A stretch of DNA of 64,000 nt, from positions 461,238 to 525,237 of the forward strand of contig JACJZJ010000003.1 of assembly GCA_020635675.1 (NCBI GenBank), in the 5' to 3' direction. Shown piece after piece: positions 1 through 9,715 of the stretch. How positions within the stretch are numbered: position 1 is the stretch's first letter; each line of letters starts with the position of its first letter. Both the position numbers and the translations under genes were made by a program. Under the pieces are notes generated by a model. The model saw only the letters and a list, made by a program, of their open reading frames with translations, had not been told where the DNA came from and ran no database searches. Origin of the DNA: Flavobacteriales bacterium. Lineage in GTDB: Bacteria > Bacteroidota > Bacteroidia > Flavobacteriales_F > PHOS-HE28.

Positions 1-3000
1 GTTCAGCGAACCGGTGCCGGTGCCGCCGATCGAACCACAGTAGTCGATCGTGACGTGGGCGCAATCGTTCAGCTGGAAGCTCTCCCATACCCAACCGCCC
101 GTGCCGGCGAAGGTGGTGCGCGGGATCGATCCGTCCTTGTAGGCACAGTCCCGGTTTCCGTTGAACACCAGCGGACTCGTGGCGATCGTCAACGGGTTGG
201 CCGCGGGGTTCGCATCTGCGCAGAGGTTGTTCGGCGGCGTCACGCAGGGCGTGGAGGTCATCTCCCAATCATGCCCGTTGTTGTCGCCCCAGCGATTGTC
301 CCATTCCACCTGGACCTCCGATCCGCCGTAGGCGAAGAAGGTGTAGGTCGATCCGTACGTCGGGGTGCCGCAATCGTCGTCATCACCGCCATAGAGCTGG
401 GAGCTGTTGCAGGGACCTTCATGCACCGTCACGTACGTGTCCAGGTTCGTGGTGTTCACCGGGTCGCACGCGCTCACCGAAATGCGGCTGTCCACCGGCA
501 CGTTGTAGTTCCACCAGCGTGCGGCCGTCGGCACCTGGCCGTTCGGGAAAGCGTTCGAGGGCACACCGCAGTCGTAATCGCCGTTGGTGTTGATACCCAC
601 GTTCGCACTGGGTGCCGTGGAGCACGACCCGCTGCAGCAGTCGGTGAACAGGCCGAGGTCATAGTTGCACAGGGTGTTGCCCGGATGTACCAGGGTCAGG
701 TTCACAGGCGTGCCGTTGGGATAGGGTCCCACGATGTACATGCCCGCGCCGACATCGTTACCATTGGATTCCACACCGTTCAGGTCGCTCACGATGTCCA
801 CCATGCCCAGGTTGCCGGCATCGGTGATGTCCACGGTCACGTAATACTGGCTGTTGTCGCAATCATCCTGGACGCTGGCCGTGGCCACCGGGAAGGTGCA
901 GTCGTAGCAGATCACTTCCCATTCCCAGGGATCGTAGGCCGTGCTCGTGGCACACTGGACACTGCCGTCGGAGCTCATCTCCATGTACAGCTCACTGCCC
1001 GTGGCGGTCACGTTCACGTCGTAGAAGTCGGGATCGGTGCTGTTGATCGCACTGCCAGCCGGGCCAAGATTGCCCGTGTTGGCGGGGTTGGTGAACAGCA
1101 CGGGGTAGGTGTTGTCCGGCCCGTCGTAGATCGTGACGTGATCGAAGCTACTGGACTCGATCGTGCCCCGGATGAAGCGGAGGATGAACGTGCCGCCGCC
1201 ATCGCTGACGTAGTGCCAGCTTTGGCTGTCGTCCGCGACGTAGCAATAGGTGGCCTGGTACGCGGGATCGCCGCAGGTGATGCAGGTGGTGCCCGGTGCC
1301 ACGAAATCGCCCAGGTCCTGATAGCAGTCGCCGTCCTGGTCATGGATCACACGGATCGTCACCACGTCCTGGGAACCGGCCACGATCTGGCAGGGACCCG
1401 GCGCGTTCAGGGTGCAGCCGTTGTTCCATCCACCGCCGTTCAAAGCGTATTGGACGGTCACGCTGGTCGCATCACCGATCGAGGTCACGTCCACGTCGAT
1501 GCTGAAGGTGCCCAGGTTGCAGTCCGGTGAGTTCACGCTGGTGACGGTCGCCACCGGATCGTCGCATAGCGGCCCCTGCTGCACACAGAAGTAGTCGAAG
1601 GCCATGTCGCTGGTGAAGCTCGAGCCGGACACGCCCCGCACCCGGTAGCGCACCATCGGACCGGTGAAGGTGTGATCCATTTTGGGCGTCAGGAACCAAC
1701 CTTCGCCCTGGTCGCCGCTCAGGGACCAAAGCGTCGTCCAGTTGTTGGAGTTGGCCGGGTCCTCGATCTCCACGGACATCGTGCCCATGGTGGCACCGTA
1801 CATGGCATAGGCCATCCGGGCCCGCACCTTGCCGGTGGTCATCCCGGTCACGTCGAACAGCGGGGACAGCGCATCGATGGTGTTGCCGGTACAGGACCCC
1901 GACTCCATGTACACATACTTCCCTGCGGGCGTTCCAGGCACGTAGTCGGAAACGCCGGTGGTCGCGTTGGCGATACCGGTGTTCAGCGAGCTTGTTCCGC
2001 CTTCGTCCACCGACCAGTTGCCCGAACCGTCCGTCGTGCTGTTCGCCCAGCCGACCGGCAGCAGCGAGGTGCTGGTGCAGGCCAGGGAGGATGTGCATGT
2101 GGAGGGCAGGCAGTCCTCGGCATTCTCGAAGTCCTCGCAGTAGGGGAAGTTCGAAATGACCCAGGGGCAGGTGCTGTACAGGTTGTCGATCACCAGGTCA
2201 CAGACCGGGTTGGACGCATGGGCCACGGTCACCTGCACGGCACCCGGGGGGAAGGGCCCCAGCACGTACGGATTGCCCGAGCCGTCCACGTCATCGTAAG
2301 CCAGTCCACCGAGGTCGGTGAGGATATCCACCGTGGCACCGTTGCCGGTGCTCAACACGTTCACCTCGACGGTGAACTGGTTGTTCAGGCAGTCATCCAC
2401 CACCGTGGCCGTGGCGCTGGGTGATTCACAATCGACCAGGTTGATCTGGAAGTACCGCAGATCGCCTTCATCGCCTGCCGCATCATCGCAGATGTGCAGC
2501 ACCCAGATCCCGTTCGGGTCGGATCCGTCGTGGAATGTGGAGAGCAGTTGTTCCGGGATGAACGAACCGACCACACCATCCGATGTGGGCATGCTCGTTA
2601 CCGGCGTGCCGGCATTGTCGGCCAGGGTGAACAGGTCGTTCGGGCAGTTGGCCGGGATCCCGTAATCGTCCCCGGTGCCTCCGTTGTCGCTCGTCAGGTC
2701 GATGGTCACACCGCTCGGGCTGGTCAATGAGATGTCCAGATCGGCGTGGTATGTGTGGGCGATCACGAAGTCCACGCTGTGCACGAACGCGTCAACTCCC
2801 AGTTGGGTCCCGGGGAAGCTCAGGCAGTAGGGGAGGTCGATGCAGGTGCTGCTGGTGATGTGGTACGTGTCCACCGCGTAGCAGGTGCCCAGATCGGAAT
2901 CATCCCCGGTGAAGGAGCCGAGGTCCACGTTGCAATCGCTGTTGTCGTCGTGGTTGAGCATGACGCTCACCACCGTGCCGAACGGATAGGGTCCGAGGAC

Positions 3001-6000
3001 CTGCGTCCCGGTGCTGTTGATGCCCGTGATCGGCGAGCCCATGTCGGGCACCAGGCTCACGGTGTTGGCGTCACCCAGATCGGTGATGTTCACCGACACG
3101 CTGAACGTGCCCGCCCCGCAGTCGGCGGTGGTGGAGGTGGTCGCCACCGGGTTGGTGCAGGTCGGTGCCTCCTTCACGCAGAAGTAATCGAAAGCCATAT
3201 CGCTGGTGAAGCTGGACCCGGAGATCCCGCGGACGCGATAGCGCACCGCAGTGCCGATCAGGGTATGATCGAGCTGCGGCGTCAGGTACCAGCCTTCACC
3301 CTGGTCGCCGGTGAGGGTCCAGATCTCCGTCCATGAGCCGGAAAGCGCAGGGTCCTCGATGTCGATGGCCATCGTACCCATGGTGGCACCGTACATCGAA
3401 TAGGCGGTCTGGGCGCGGACCACCGGGTTGGTGAATCCGGAGACGTCGAACACCGGGGAATTGGCGATGATGGTGTTACCCGCACAGCTGCCCGACTCCA
3501 TATACACGTAGTTGCCAGTGGGTGTGCCAGGCACGTAGTCGGATACGCCGGTGGTCGAGTTGGCGATCCCGGTCGCGGAGGAGGAGGTGCCGCCTTCGTC
3601 CACGGACCAGTTGCCGTTCCCATCGTCCGTGGCATTCTCCCAACCCACGGGATCCAAAGCCGTGGACGTGCAGGCGAGCACGGAAGTACACGTGGTCGGC
3701 AGGCAGTTCGTCGCGGCCTCGAAGTCCTCGCAATAGGGGAAGGAACTCACCACTGCGGGGCAGGTGAAAGTGTAGTCGCCGAGGTTCACATCGCAGGCCG
3801 CATCACTTCCATGCTCAACGACCACGTTCACGCTCGCCCCGCTCGGGAAGGGGCCGATGTTCTGGATGCCGGTACCGAACGGACCGGCCGTTACAGGACC
3901 GTTGCCATCGTCATAGGTGATGTCCACCGAGGCACCACTACCGAGGTCGGTCACGTCCACATCGATGCTGAACTCGGAGTTGGGAATGCATGACGGCACC
4001 ACCGTCGCCGTGGCCGTGGGTGCGGTGCACAACGGACCTTCCTGCACGCAGAAATAGTCGAAGGCCATGTCGCTGTAGAAGTCCGACCCGGCAACGCCCA
4101 CGATGCGGTAGCGCACGCTGGTGTTCTGATAGGCGTAGTCCAATTCAGGGGTGAGGAACCAGCCTTCTCCCTGGTCGCCGCTCAGGCTCCACAGGTTGGT
4201 CCAATTCCCGGAAAGGGCGGGATCCTCGATGTCGATGCTCATCGTGCCCATTGTCTGTCCGTACATGGCGTAGGCCATCTGTACGCGTACGTTGGGGTTG
4301 GACAGACCGGAGACATCATAGATGGGCGAGAGCAGGATCGCCGTTTGGCTGGACCCGAAACAAGGCGAGCTGGTCTCGAGGTAAACGTAGTTGCCGGTGG
4401 CGGTGCCGGGCACGTAGTCCGGTACACCGGTCGTGGCGTTCTGGATACCAGTGCTGGAAGAACCCGTGCCACCTTCATCCACTGACCATTCGCCATCATC
4501 GCTGGTGTCCTGCTGCCAGCCGATGGGGTCGAACGCGGTGGATGTGCAGGCCGTGCTGGACGTGCAGGAGGAGGGTGTGCACAGGTCCGCGTTCTCGAAA
4601 TCCTCACAGCTGGCGCCCAACGACAGGTCGATCACCGGCGGGCAGTCGCTCGTATAGGAACCCAGTGTCACATCGCACAGTCCGTCGCTTTCGTGGGCGA
4701 TCGTCACCAGCACGCTGGTGCCGGAAGGGAAGGGTCCGATGAGGGCGGTGCCAAGGCCGAAAGGACCCACGGTCACCGGTCCATTTCCGTCGTCGTACAC
4801 GATGTTCACCGAAGCACCGTCGCCAAGGTCCGTCACCTCGACATTGATCCCGAAGTTGTTGTTCGGCGGCAGGCAGTTGGAGGACACCGTGGCCGTGCCG
4901 GCCGGCTGGCTGCATGCGGCGGGGTCGAACTCGAACGCGCCGGGATCGGGGGCCGCGCCCAAGGGTCGCGCCGTGCCGACATAATCGAACGGCACCAGGG
5001 CGCCGATGCTCGGATCGCCGATGTCATTGATCGTGCCCGAAAGCGGTGTCAGGTTGCCCAGCAGGGGGTCCTGGAATATCGGGTCCGCTTCGGACGAAGC
5101 CTGGTCATAGACGTTGCCATTGCTCGCCTGCCAATCCGCCAGCGAGGCATAGCCCGTGGAATTGAAGTAGGCGACCTGGTTCGTCGTGCCACCGGTGGAT
5201 GTCATGCGCAGCACATTGTTGTTGCTGCCGAACGTGGAGGTCGATGTCAGGAAGTAAAGACAACGCTTCGTGCCCGTACCGGAACGGCTGATGACGATGA
5301 TGTTGTTGAAGTATTCCAGACCCGAAGCCGCGCCTGTCTGGTATACGCCATAGGCGGATCCGCTCGTGGTGATCTGGTCGTCCAGCAGGATCGTATTGTG
5401 GTAGTAGCGTGCATTGTCGCTGCCAGAGTTGTACAGCGAATACACCGTGCTGGTGTTGTTCAGATCGTAGACGATGTTGTTCTGGAACGCGTTCTCTGAA
5501 CCGGGCAGCGGGTCCGATCCGGTGATGTAGTAGAGATACGCGGTGCTCGTGCCGTTCACATTGTGGATGGCGTTGCCATCGACCGTCGTGCTCTCACAGC
5601 CATTGAGGTACACCCCGTAGAAGGTGGTGGTGCTGGTCAGCCCCGGACGGCTGATGTCATTCCCCTTCACCAGGCAGTTGCTCTGATAGTAGATGTAGGC
5701 CTGATAGCTGTAGCCATTCATGAGCTGGTTGTTCAGGACCTGGTTGCCCTGTGCGGGCGAGGCTGCGCTCGTACCGTTCAAACGCAGCTTGTAGGAGCCA
5801 CTGCAACCGAGGATGGTATTGCCATCGAACGTGCAGAAGTTGGCATTGTCACCCGTGCCCGTCGCGCTCGTCGTGGAACTGGAGGCCACGATGCCTGCGT
5901 AGTTCGCGGAGGACGTGGCGTCCGGATTGATGATGGTGCAGTTGCTGATCGTGTTGTGGTCGGCCTGGTTCATCAGGTGGACACCGAACCCATAGGTGCC

Positions 6001-7236
6001 TCCGCTCACATCGATCACCAGGTCGTCGATCGTGACATAGTCCGCGCCGTCCAGCAGGACCGCCGCGCGGTCCGCCGAGACCGATGGCGAATACTGGAGC
6101 GTTTCTCCGTTGCCATTGATCGTGATGGTATTGGTGGAGCTCGACCCCGTGACCTGAGGGATCACGATCCGCTCGTTGTAGGGGCCGCTGCCCGGGGCCA
6201 CGTCGAACGTGACCGGACCGCTGATGCCGCATTGGAGCAGGCTGATGGCTTCTGCAAAACTCAGCAGGTCTCCGCCCCCTCCGGCATCGATCGTGTAGGG
6301 ACCGCTGACGCCGGATGTCGCAGGCAGATGGAATTCCGGGGTCTGGTCCGACATGGACGAAGGTCCGCAGGTCACAATGCATACATAGTACATGTCACTG
6401 ACCACCGGCCCGGTGTTCACCGTTATGCCGGAACCGATATACGTGTTGTAAGGACCGCCGGGAACGTTGCTCGAATACCAATCACGAGTGATCCCCGTGG
6501 CCAGGGTGCTCCCGTTCACCTGGAGGTTGGCATTGCCGCCCGAGCACACGAACGAAGGGCCGCTGATGGTGCCTGCCGTCGGCATGCCCGTGCATGCCGC
6601 AGCGGGAATGAAATTGAGCGTTCCGGTGAAGAAGCGCGGCGTATTGCCCGTGTTCGAGAACAGCCCGCCGTAGCCGACGTTCTGCGCTGCGATCTGCCAA
6701 TCGCCCAGCCGAAGGGTGAGGCCGGCGTTCGTGAAGGTGTTGGCCAGGCCGGGCGACGTGCCCAGACCGCTGTACCGGATCGCATTGTCCGACTCCAGAA
6801 GGAAACGCACCGTGGCACCGTTCGGGATCAGGTAGTTGATCCCCGAAAGCGTCGGCTGGTAACCGTTCGCCGGGACCGAGATCGGCGATCCCATGATGAC
6901 CTGCGTCCAATCCGGCAGATTGAAAGGGAAGTAAGGACCGGAGAGCGAAACCGTGGAAGCCCAAAGCGTTGGGATCGCGCCGTTGCTGGCGGTCTGCCAG
7001 TAGCTCTCCATGTCGGTGAGGAGGACATCGCCACCGGAATTGTTCTCCACAACGAACGTGATGACGCCATTGCCGCTGACGCCATTGTCACCGGTGAAGC
7101 TGGCATCACCGGATGTGGTGAGCGTTTGGGCCTGCAGTGCCGGAAGGAGCAGCAGGCCGAAGAGGGTCGCCAGCACGGAAGCCATGCGCGGACGATCGGA
7201 CCTCTTCAGAGAGGCCCTTGGGTACGGACGGAACAT
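1..7236 (-). CDS. Giant secreted multi-domain protein (beta-helix, three MAM-like repeats, P-domain, CUB-like), C-terminus outside window
   Basis: An uninterrupted frame of 2,412 residues runs off the left edge, so the stop and any sorting signal are not visible. An N-terminal signal peptide ends near residue 36 (LPALQA-QT); the in-frame Met18 (7185) could be the start instead. Domains in order: Ig-like region about 215-290; right-handed parallel beta-helix rich in N/D turns about 310-700; MAM-like units at about 876-1069, 1166-1359 and 1697-1889 (each CEDFE...DYFC); a proprotein-convertase P-domain at about 1455-1604; a CUB-like region at about 1982-2107. This architecture is known from Bacteroidota surface proteins exported by the type IX system, so adhesion or matrix binding is inferred. 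Cysteine and N/D/T/S content is high and no catalytic domain was recognised. Confidence 0.85.
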   Translation of the reverse strand, partial: MFRPYPRASLKRSDRPRMASVLATLFGLLLLPALQAQTLTTSGDASFTGDNGVSGNGVITFVVENNSGGDVLLTDMESYWQTASNGAIPTLWASTVSLSGPYFPFNLPDWTQVIMGSPISVPANGYQPTLSGINYLIPNGATVRFLLESDNAIRYSGLGTSPGLANTFTNAGLTLRLGDWQIAAQNVGYGGLFSNTGNTPRFFTGTLNFIPAAACTGMPTAGTISGPSFVCSGGNANLQVNGSTLATGITRDWYSSNVPGGPYNTYIGSGITVNTGPVVSDMYYVCIVTCGPSSMSDQTPEFHLPATSGVSGPYTIDAGGGGDLLSFAEAISLLQCGISGPVTFDVAPGSGPYNERIVIPQVTGSSSTNTITINGNGETLQYSPSVSADRAAVLLDGADYVTIDDLVIDVSGGTYGFGVHLMNQADHNTISNCTIINPDATSSANYAGIVASSSTTSATGTGDNANFCTFDGNTILGCSGSYKLRLNGTSAASPAQGNQVLNNQLMNGYSYQAYIYYQSNCLVKGNDISRPGLTSTTTFYGVYLNGCESTTVDGNAIHNVNGTSTAYLYYITGSDPLPGSENAFQNNIVYDLNNTSTVYSLYNSGSDNARYYHNTILLDDQITTSGSAYGVYQTGAASGLEYFNNIIVISRSGTGTKRCLYFLTSTSTFGSNNNVLRMTSTGGTTNQVAYFNSTGYASLADWQASNGNVYDQASSEADPIFQDPLLGNLTPLSGTINDIGDPSIGALVPFDYVGTARPLGAAPDPGAFEFDPAACSQPAGTATVSSNCLPPNNNFGINVEVTDLGDGASVNIVYDDGNGPVTVGPFGLGTALIGPFPSGTSVLVTIAHESDGLCDVTLGSYTSDCPPVIDLSLGASCEDFENADLCTPSSCTSSTACTSTAFDPIGWQQDTSDDGEWSVDEGGTGSSSTGIQNATTGVPDYVPGTATGNYVYLETSSPCFGSSQTAILLSPIYDVSGLSNPNVRVQMAYAMYGQTMGTMSIDIEDPALSGNWTNLWSLSGDQGEGWFLTPELDYAYQNTSVRYRIVGVAGSDFYSDMAFDYFCVQEGPLCTAPTATATVVPSCIPNSEFSIDVDVTDLGSGASVDITYDDGNGPVTAGPFGTGIQNIGPFPSGASVNVVVEHGSDAACDVNLGDYTFTCPAVVSSFPYCEDFEAATNCLPTTCTSVLACTSTALDPVGWENATDDGNGNWSVDEGGTSSSATGIANSTTGVSDYVPGTPTGNYVYMESGSCAGNTIIANSPVFDVSGFTNPVVRAQTAYSMYGATMGTMAIDIEDPALSGSWTEIWTLTGDQGEGWYLTPQLDHTLIGTAVRYRVRGISGSSFTSDMAFDYFCVKEAPTCTNPVATTSTTADCGAGTFSVSVNITDLGDANTVSLVPDMGSPITGINSTGTQVLGPYPFGTVVSVMLNHDDNSDCNVDLGSFTGDDSDLGTCYAVDTYHITSSTCIDLPYCLSFPGTQLGVDAFVHSVDFVIAHTYHADLDISLTSPSGVTIDLTSDNGGTGDDYGIPANCPNDLFTLADNAGTPVTSMPTSDGVVGSFIPEQLLSTFHDGSDPNGIWVLHICDDAAGDEGDLRYFQINLVDCESPSATATVVDDCLNNQFTVEVNVLSTGNGATVDILTDLGGLAYDDVDGSGNPYVLGPFPPGAVQVTVAHASNPVCDLVIDNLYSTCPWVISNFPYCEDFENAEDCLPSTCTSSLACTSTSLLPVGWANSTTDGSGNWSVDEGGTSSLNTGIANATTGVSDYVPGTPAGKYVYMESGSCTGNTIDALSPLFDVTGMTTGKVRARMAYAMYGATMGTMSVEIEDPANSNNWTTLWSLSGDQGEGWFLTPKMDHTFTGPMVRYRVRGVSGSSFTSDMAFDYFCVQQGPLCDDPVATVTSVNSPDCNLGTFSIDVDVTSIGDATSVTVQYALNGGGWNNGCTLNAPGPCQIVAGSQDVVTIRVIHDQDGDCYQDLGDFVAPGTTCITCGDPAYQATYCYVADDSQSWHYVSDGGGTFILRFIRGTIESSSFDHVTIYDGPDNTYPVLFTNPANTGNLGPAGSAINSTDPDFYDVNVTATGSELYMEMSSDGSVQCATSTAYDPWEWEVICYDCTFPVATASVQDDCDNSQYYVTVDITDAGNLGMVDIVSDLNGVESNGNDVGAGMYIVGPYPNGTPVNLTLVHPGNTLCNYDLGLFTDCCSGSCSTAPSANVGINTNGDYDCGVPSNAFPNGQVPTAARWWNYNVPVDSRISVSACDPVNTTNLDTYVTVHEGPCNSSQLYGGDDDDCGTPTYGSTYTFFAYGGSEVQVEWDNRWGDNNGHDWEMTSTPCVTPPNNLCADANPAANPLTIATSPLVFNGNRDCAYKDGSIPRTTFAGTGGWVWESFQLNDCAHVTIDYCGSIGGTGTGSLN
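1570..2146 (-). repeat. MAM-like repeat unit 3 in the giant secreted protein
   Basis: Third copy of an intragenic unit of about 577 bp, starting PYCEDFENAEDC and ending DYFCVQQ. It resembles unit 2 more than unit 1 and is separated from unit 2 by the P-domain segment. Confidence 0.75.
3160..3740 (-). repeat. MAM-like repeat unit 2 in the giant secreted protein
   Basis: Second copy, starting PYCEDFEAATNC. Shared core motifs with the other copies are DYVPGT, YVY, MYGATMGTM, GDQGEGW and SDMAFDYFCV. Confidence 0.75.
4030..4610 (-). repeat. MAM-like repeat unit 1 in the giant secreted protein
   Basis: First copy, starting CEDFENADLC and ending DYFCVQEG. It has the same core motifs as units 2 and 3 but is the most diverged of the three. 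Confidence 0.75.
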
Positions 7237-7399
7237 GATCGTAGGGTTCAGGGTTGAGGAACTTTCGACGCGGTAATGTAAAAAGATCACACGACCTAAT
7301 GGGTAATAATAAACTTTTCAACACAAGGCAACCCATAAGCCGGATCGCGTACCCGGATAGGCAGAACGGGGTCGTGGGAGCGGCCTATCTTGCCACGCA
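7237..7399. other. Divergent intergenic region
   Basis: 163 bp between the giant secreted protein (-) and the antiporter (+). It is locally AT-rich at 7275-7325, unlike the surrounding DNA, so it probably holds promoters for both genes. A -7-like element (TATCTTG) lies at about 7386, just before the antiporter start. No hairpin or RNA gene was recognised. Confidence 0.4.
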
Positions 7400-8878
7400 A
7401 TGGCCCGCGTATCGCAGCCTCGCGCCCCATCCCTGATTGTCGCTCTGGTGCCCATGGTGGTGTTGATCGCGCTGTTGGCCTACAATGTGTTGGTCTATGG
7501 TGATGGAGGTCTTGGTGGGCCGAACCAGCTCGCGCTGCTGCTGGCGGCAGCGGTCGCCTTCGGGATCGGGGCGCTCCATGGCCATCGCTTCAACGACCTG
7601 CTCGACCACGTCGTGCGCAGCATCGCGACCGCCCTGGGAGCCGTTCTGATCCTGCTGTTGATCGGTGCGCTCGCCGGCACGTGGATGATCAGCGGGATCG
7701 TGCCGGCGATGATCGATCACGGGCTGCGCCTGCTCTCACCCAGGGTCTTCCTCGTGGCCGCCTGCCTGGTGTGCTGTGTGGTGAGCCTTGCCACGGGCAG
7801 TTCATGGAGCACCACGGCCACGGTGGGCATCGCCCTGCTCGGGATCGGCAGGGCGATGGGTTTCCACGAAGGCCTCGTGGCCGGCGCGGTGATCTCCGGG
7901 GCGTACTTCGGGGACAAACTGAGCCCCCTGAGCGATACGACCAACCTGGCACCGGCCGTGGCAGGAACGGACCTGTTCAGCCATGTCCGCTACATGATGA
8001 ACACCACGGTGCCCTCCATCTCGATCGCCATGCTCGCCTTCGCCGGGATCGGTCTCTTCCTCGTTCCGCACGGAAGCGTGGATGGTGTGGGGCCCATGCT
8101 CGATGCGATCGAAGGACGGTTCCACATCGGTCCCTGGCTTTACATACCGCCGCTGGCGGTGATCCTGATGATCTGGCGGAAGGTGCCCGCCCTGCCCGCG
8201 CTGCTGGTGGGCACGTTGCTCGGTGGCCTGTTCGCGGTGTTCTTCCAGCCGCAATTGCTGCCTGTACTGGTGCCTCAGGCCACCGGACCCTTCGAGGGGG
8301 CCTACCGCCTGATGATCGACGCGATGACCTCCTCGATGGCAGTGATCACCGGTGATCCGATCGTGGACGAGCTGTTGACCTCCAAAGGCATGGGAGGTAT
8401 GCTCCCGACGATCTGGCTGATCCTCTGTGCCATGACCTTCGGCGGTGCCATGGAAGGCGCCGGACTGCTGCAGCGGATCACGGGGGCGGTGCTCCGATGG
8501 GCGCGCGGCACGGGTTCGCTGGTGGCCACCACTGTGGTCAGTGCCATCTTTGTCAATGTGACGGCCAGCGACCAGTACCTCTCGATCGTCGTACCTGGTC
8601 GGATGTTCGCGCCGGTCTACCGGCAGCGCGGGCTGGATCCCAAGCTCTTGAGCCGTTCGCTGGAGGATGCCGGCACGGTGACCTCGCCGCTGGTCCCTTG
8701 GAATACCTGCGGTGCCTACCAATCCAGTGTACTGGGGGTGGCCACCCTGACCTATCTGCCCTTCTGTTTCTTCAATCTCATCAGCCCCTGCATGAGCATC
8801 CTGCAAGCCGCCCTGGGGTGGCGGATCGCCCGGATCCCGGCACCAACTCCCGGACCAGCGGATGGAACCCCGGCATGA
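7400..8878 (+). CDS. nhaC: Na+/H+ antiporter, NhaC family
   Basis: 492 residues, the usual NhaC length, almost all hydrophobic with about 11-12 predicted membrane segments. The conserved core is clear: ATGSSWSTTATVG near residue 135, AVISGAYFGDKLSPLSDTTN near 160, and a second half with FVNVTASDQYLS, VPGRMF and PLVPWNTCG. Members exchange internal Na+ for external H+ across the inner membrane, supporting pH and sodium homeostasis. It stands alone: the upstream gene is divergent and the next gene begins 20 bp downstream, where co-transcription is possible. The family is certain; the exact substrate is not. Confidence 0.92.
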   Translation: MARVSQPRAPSLIVALVPMVVLIALLAYNVLVYGDGGLGGPNQLALLLAAAVAFGIGALHGHRFNDLLDHVVRSIATALGAVLILLLIGALAGTWMISGIVPAMIDHGLRLLSPRVFLVAACLVCCVVSLATGSSWSTTATVGIALLGIGRAMGFHEGLVAGAVISGAYFGDKLSPLSDTTNLAPAVAGTDLFSHVRYMMNTTVPSISIAMLAFAGIGLFLVPHGSVDGVGPMLDAIEGRFHIGPWLYIPPLAVILMIWRKVPALPALLVGTLLGGLFAVFFQPQLLPVLVPQATGPFEGAYRLMIDAMTSSMAVITGDPIVDELLTSKGMGGMLPTIWLILCAMTFGGAMEGAGLLQRITGAVLRWARGTGSLVATTVVSAIFVNVTASDQYLSIVVPGRMFAPVYRQRGLDPKLLSRSLEDAGTVTSPLVPWNTCGAYQSSVLGVATLTYLPFCFFNLISPCMSILQAALGWRIARIPAPTPGPADGTPA

Positions 8879-8898
8879 TCTCCGGCGTATGAGGGCGA

Positions 8899-9648
8899 AT
8901 GAGATGCGAACGCGCCTGGCTGATCGCCTTTTCGGGTCTACTGTTCCCTGTCCTGCAGGCTCAGGATGAGCCGTTGCTGGCCTCCGACGAGTTCCATATC
9001 GACGAAGAGCAGATCGCGGATGCGACCCTCGCCATCGTTGCTTATGACGACTACAATCCGCGGATCGGTGGAGAAGCGGTGCGCATGGGTGCCAATGGAC
9101 CCTGCATCGGATGGGTGGAGGATCACTATCCCGACGGCGTGTTGCAGCACAAGGGCTACTACGATGATGGGCGGCTCGTGATCTACAAGAACTACTACCC
9201 GGACGGTACGCTGGAACGTGAGTTCCGTGCGATCGATGACCTGCGCAGCGTTTTGCGCACCTACCACACGAACGGAACGCTATGGACGCAGGCGCGCTAC
9301 CAGAAACGAATGGCCGTTCGCTACGAGGAGCATTACCGGAACGGCCAGCTGCGTTACGCCGAGGAGAAGCACAAAAGCGGGGACTACTACACCCGGATGG
9401 ACCTCTTCGACCCCAACGGTTCACCGATCAGCACACTGGAGCTGACGGACCGGAAGCACGTCAAATTCCTGCAGACGGAATACCACCCGAACGGTCGGAA
9501 AAGGAGCCAGGGCGAGGCGATGTTCGATCCCTCCCTGCATGATGTGCGCCGCGTCGGGACATGGACGACGTACGATGCGGATGGCCATGCGGTCCGCGAG
9601 GACCACTATGTGGATGGCAAGGTGCATGAGACCGTGGACCTTCACTGA
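8899..9648 (+). CDS. Exported MORN-like (YwqK-type) repeat protein
   Basis: 249 residues with a signal peptide (LLFPVLQAQ, cleavage near residue 22). It carries several copies of a degenerate unit of about 22 residues of the form Y-PDG-L----Y-DG (for example YPDGVLQHKGYYDDGRL, YYPDGTLEREF, HTNGTLWTQARY, YRNGQLRY, YHPNGRKRSQG). This is the MORN-variant seen in proteins often annotated as YwqK antitoxins, but there is no toxin partner and the protein is exported, so a toxin-antitoxin role is unlikely. Its function is unknown. A strong bidirectional terminator separates it from the convergent dnaK. Confidence 0.8.
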   Translation: MRCERAWLIAFSGLLFPVLQAQDEPLLASDEFHIDEEQIADATLAIVAYDDYNPRIGGEAVRMGANGPCIGWVEDHYPDGVLQHKGYYDDGRLVIYKNYYPDGTLEREFRAIDDLRSVLRTYHTNGTLWTQARYQKRMAVRYEEHYRNGQLRYAEEKHKSGDYYTRMDLFDPNGSPISTLELTDRKHVKFLQTEYHPNGRKRSQGEAMFDPSLHDVRRVGTWTTYDADGHAVREDHYVDGKVHETVDLH

Positions 9649-9668
9649 CGACCCACCAGGCTGCAACA

Positions 9669-9698
9669 AAAAGCCCCGGCCGATCGGCCGGGGCTTTT
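9669..9698. terminator. Bidirectional Rho-independent terminator between the MORN-like gene and dnaK
   Basis: A perfect palindrome (AGCCCCGGCC/GGCCGGGGCT around GATC) is flanked by A4 on the left and T4 on the right, so it can end transcription from both convergent genes. Confidence 0.9.
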
Positions 9699-9715
9699 CC
9701 TTTCCGTAGGTCGGG

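Noticed and set aside
55..7257. Long plus-strand frames (55-1530, 1672-2424, 5563-7257)
   Set aside because: They are antisense to a continuous 2,412-residue frame with clear domains, and their products are rich in Arg, Val and His as expected for shadows in GC-rich DNA.
7802..9424. 540-residue minus-strand frame
   Set aside because: It lies opposite NhaC and the MORN-like protein, both of which have recognisable motifs and start signals.
8899..9648. YwqK antitoxin role for the MORN-like protein
   Set aside because: It has a signal peptide and no toxin gene beside it, so only the repeat similarity is retained.
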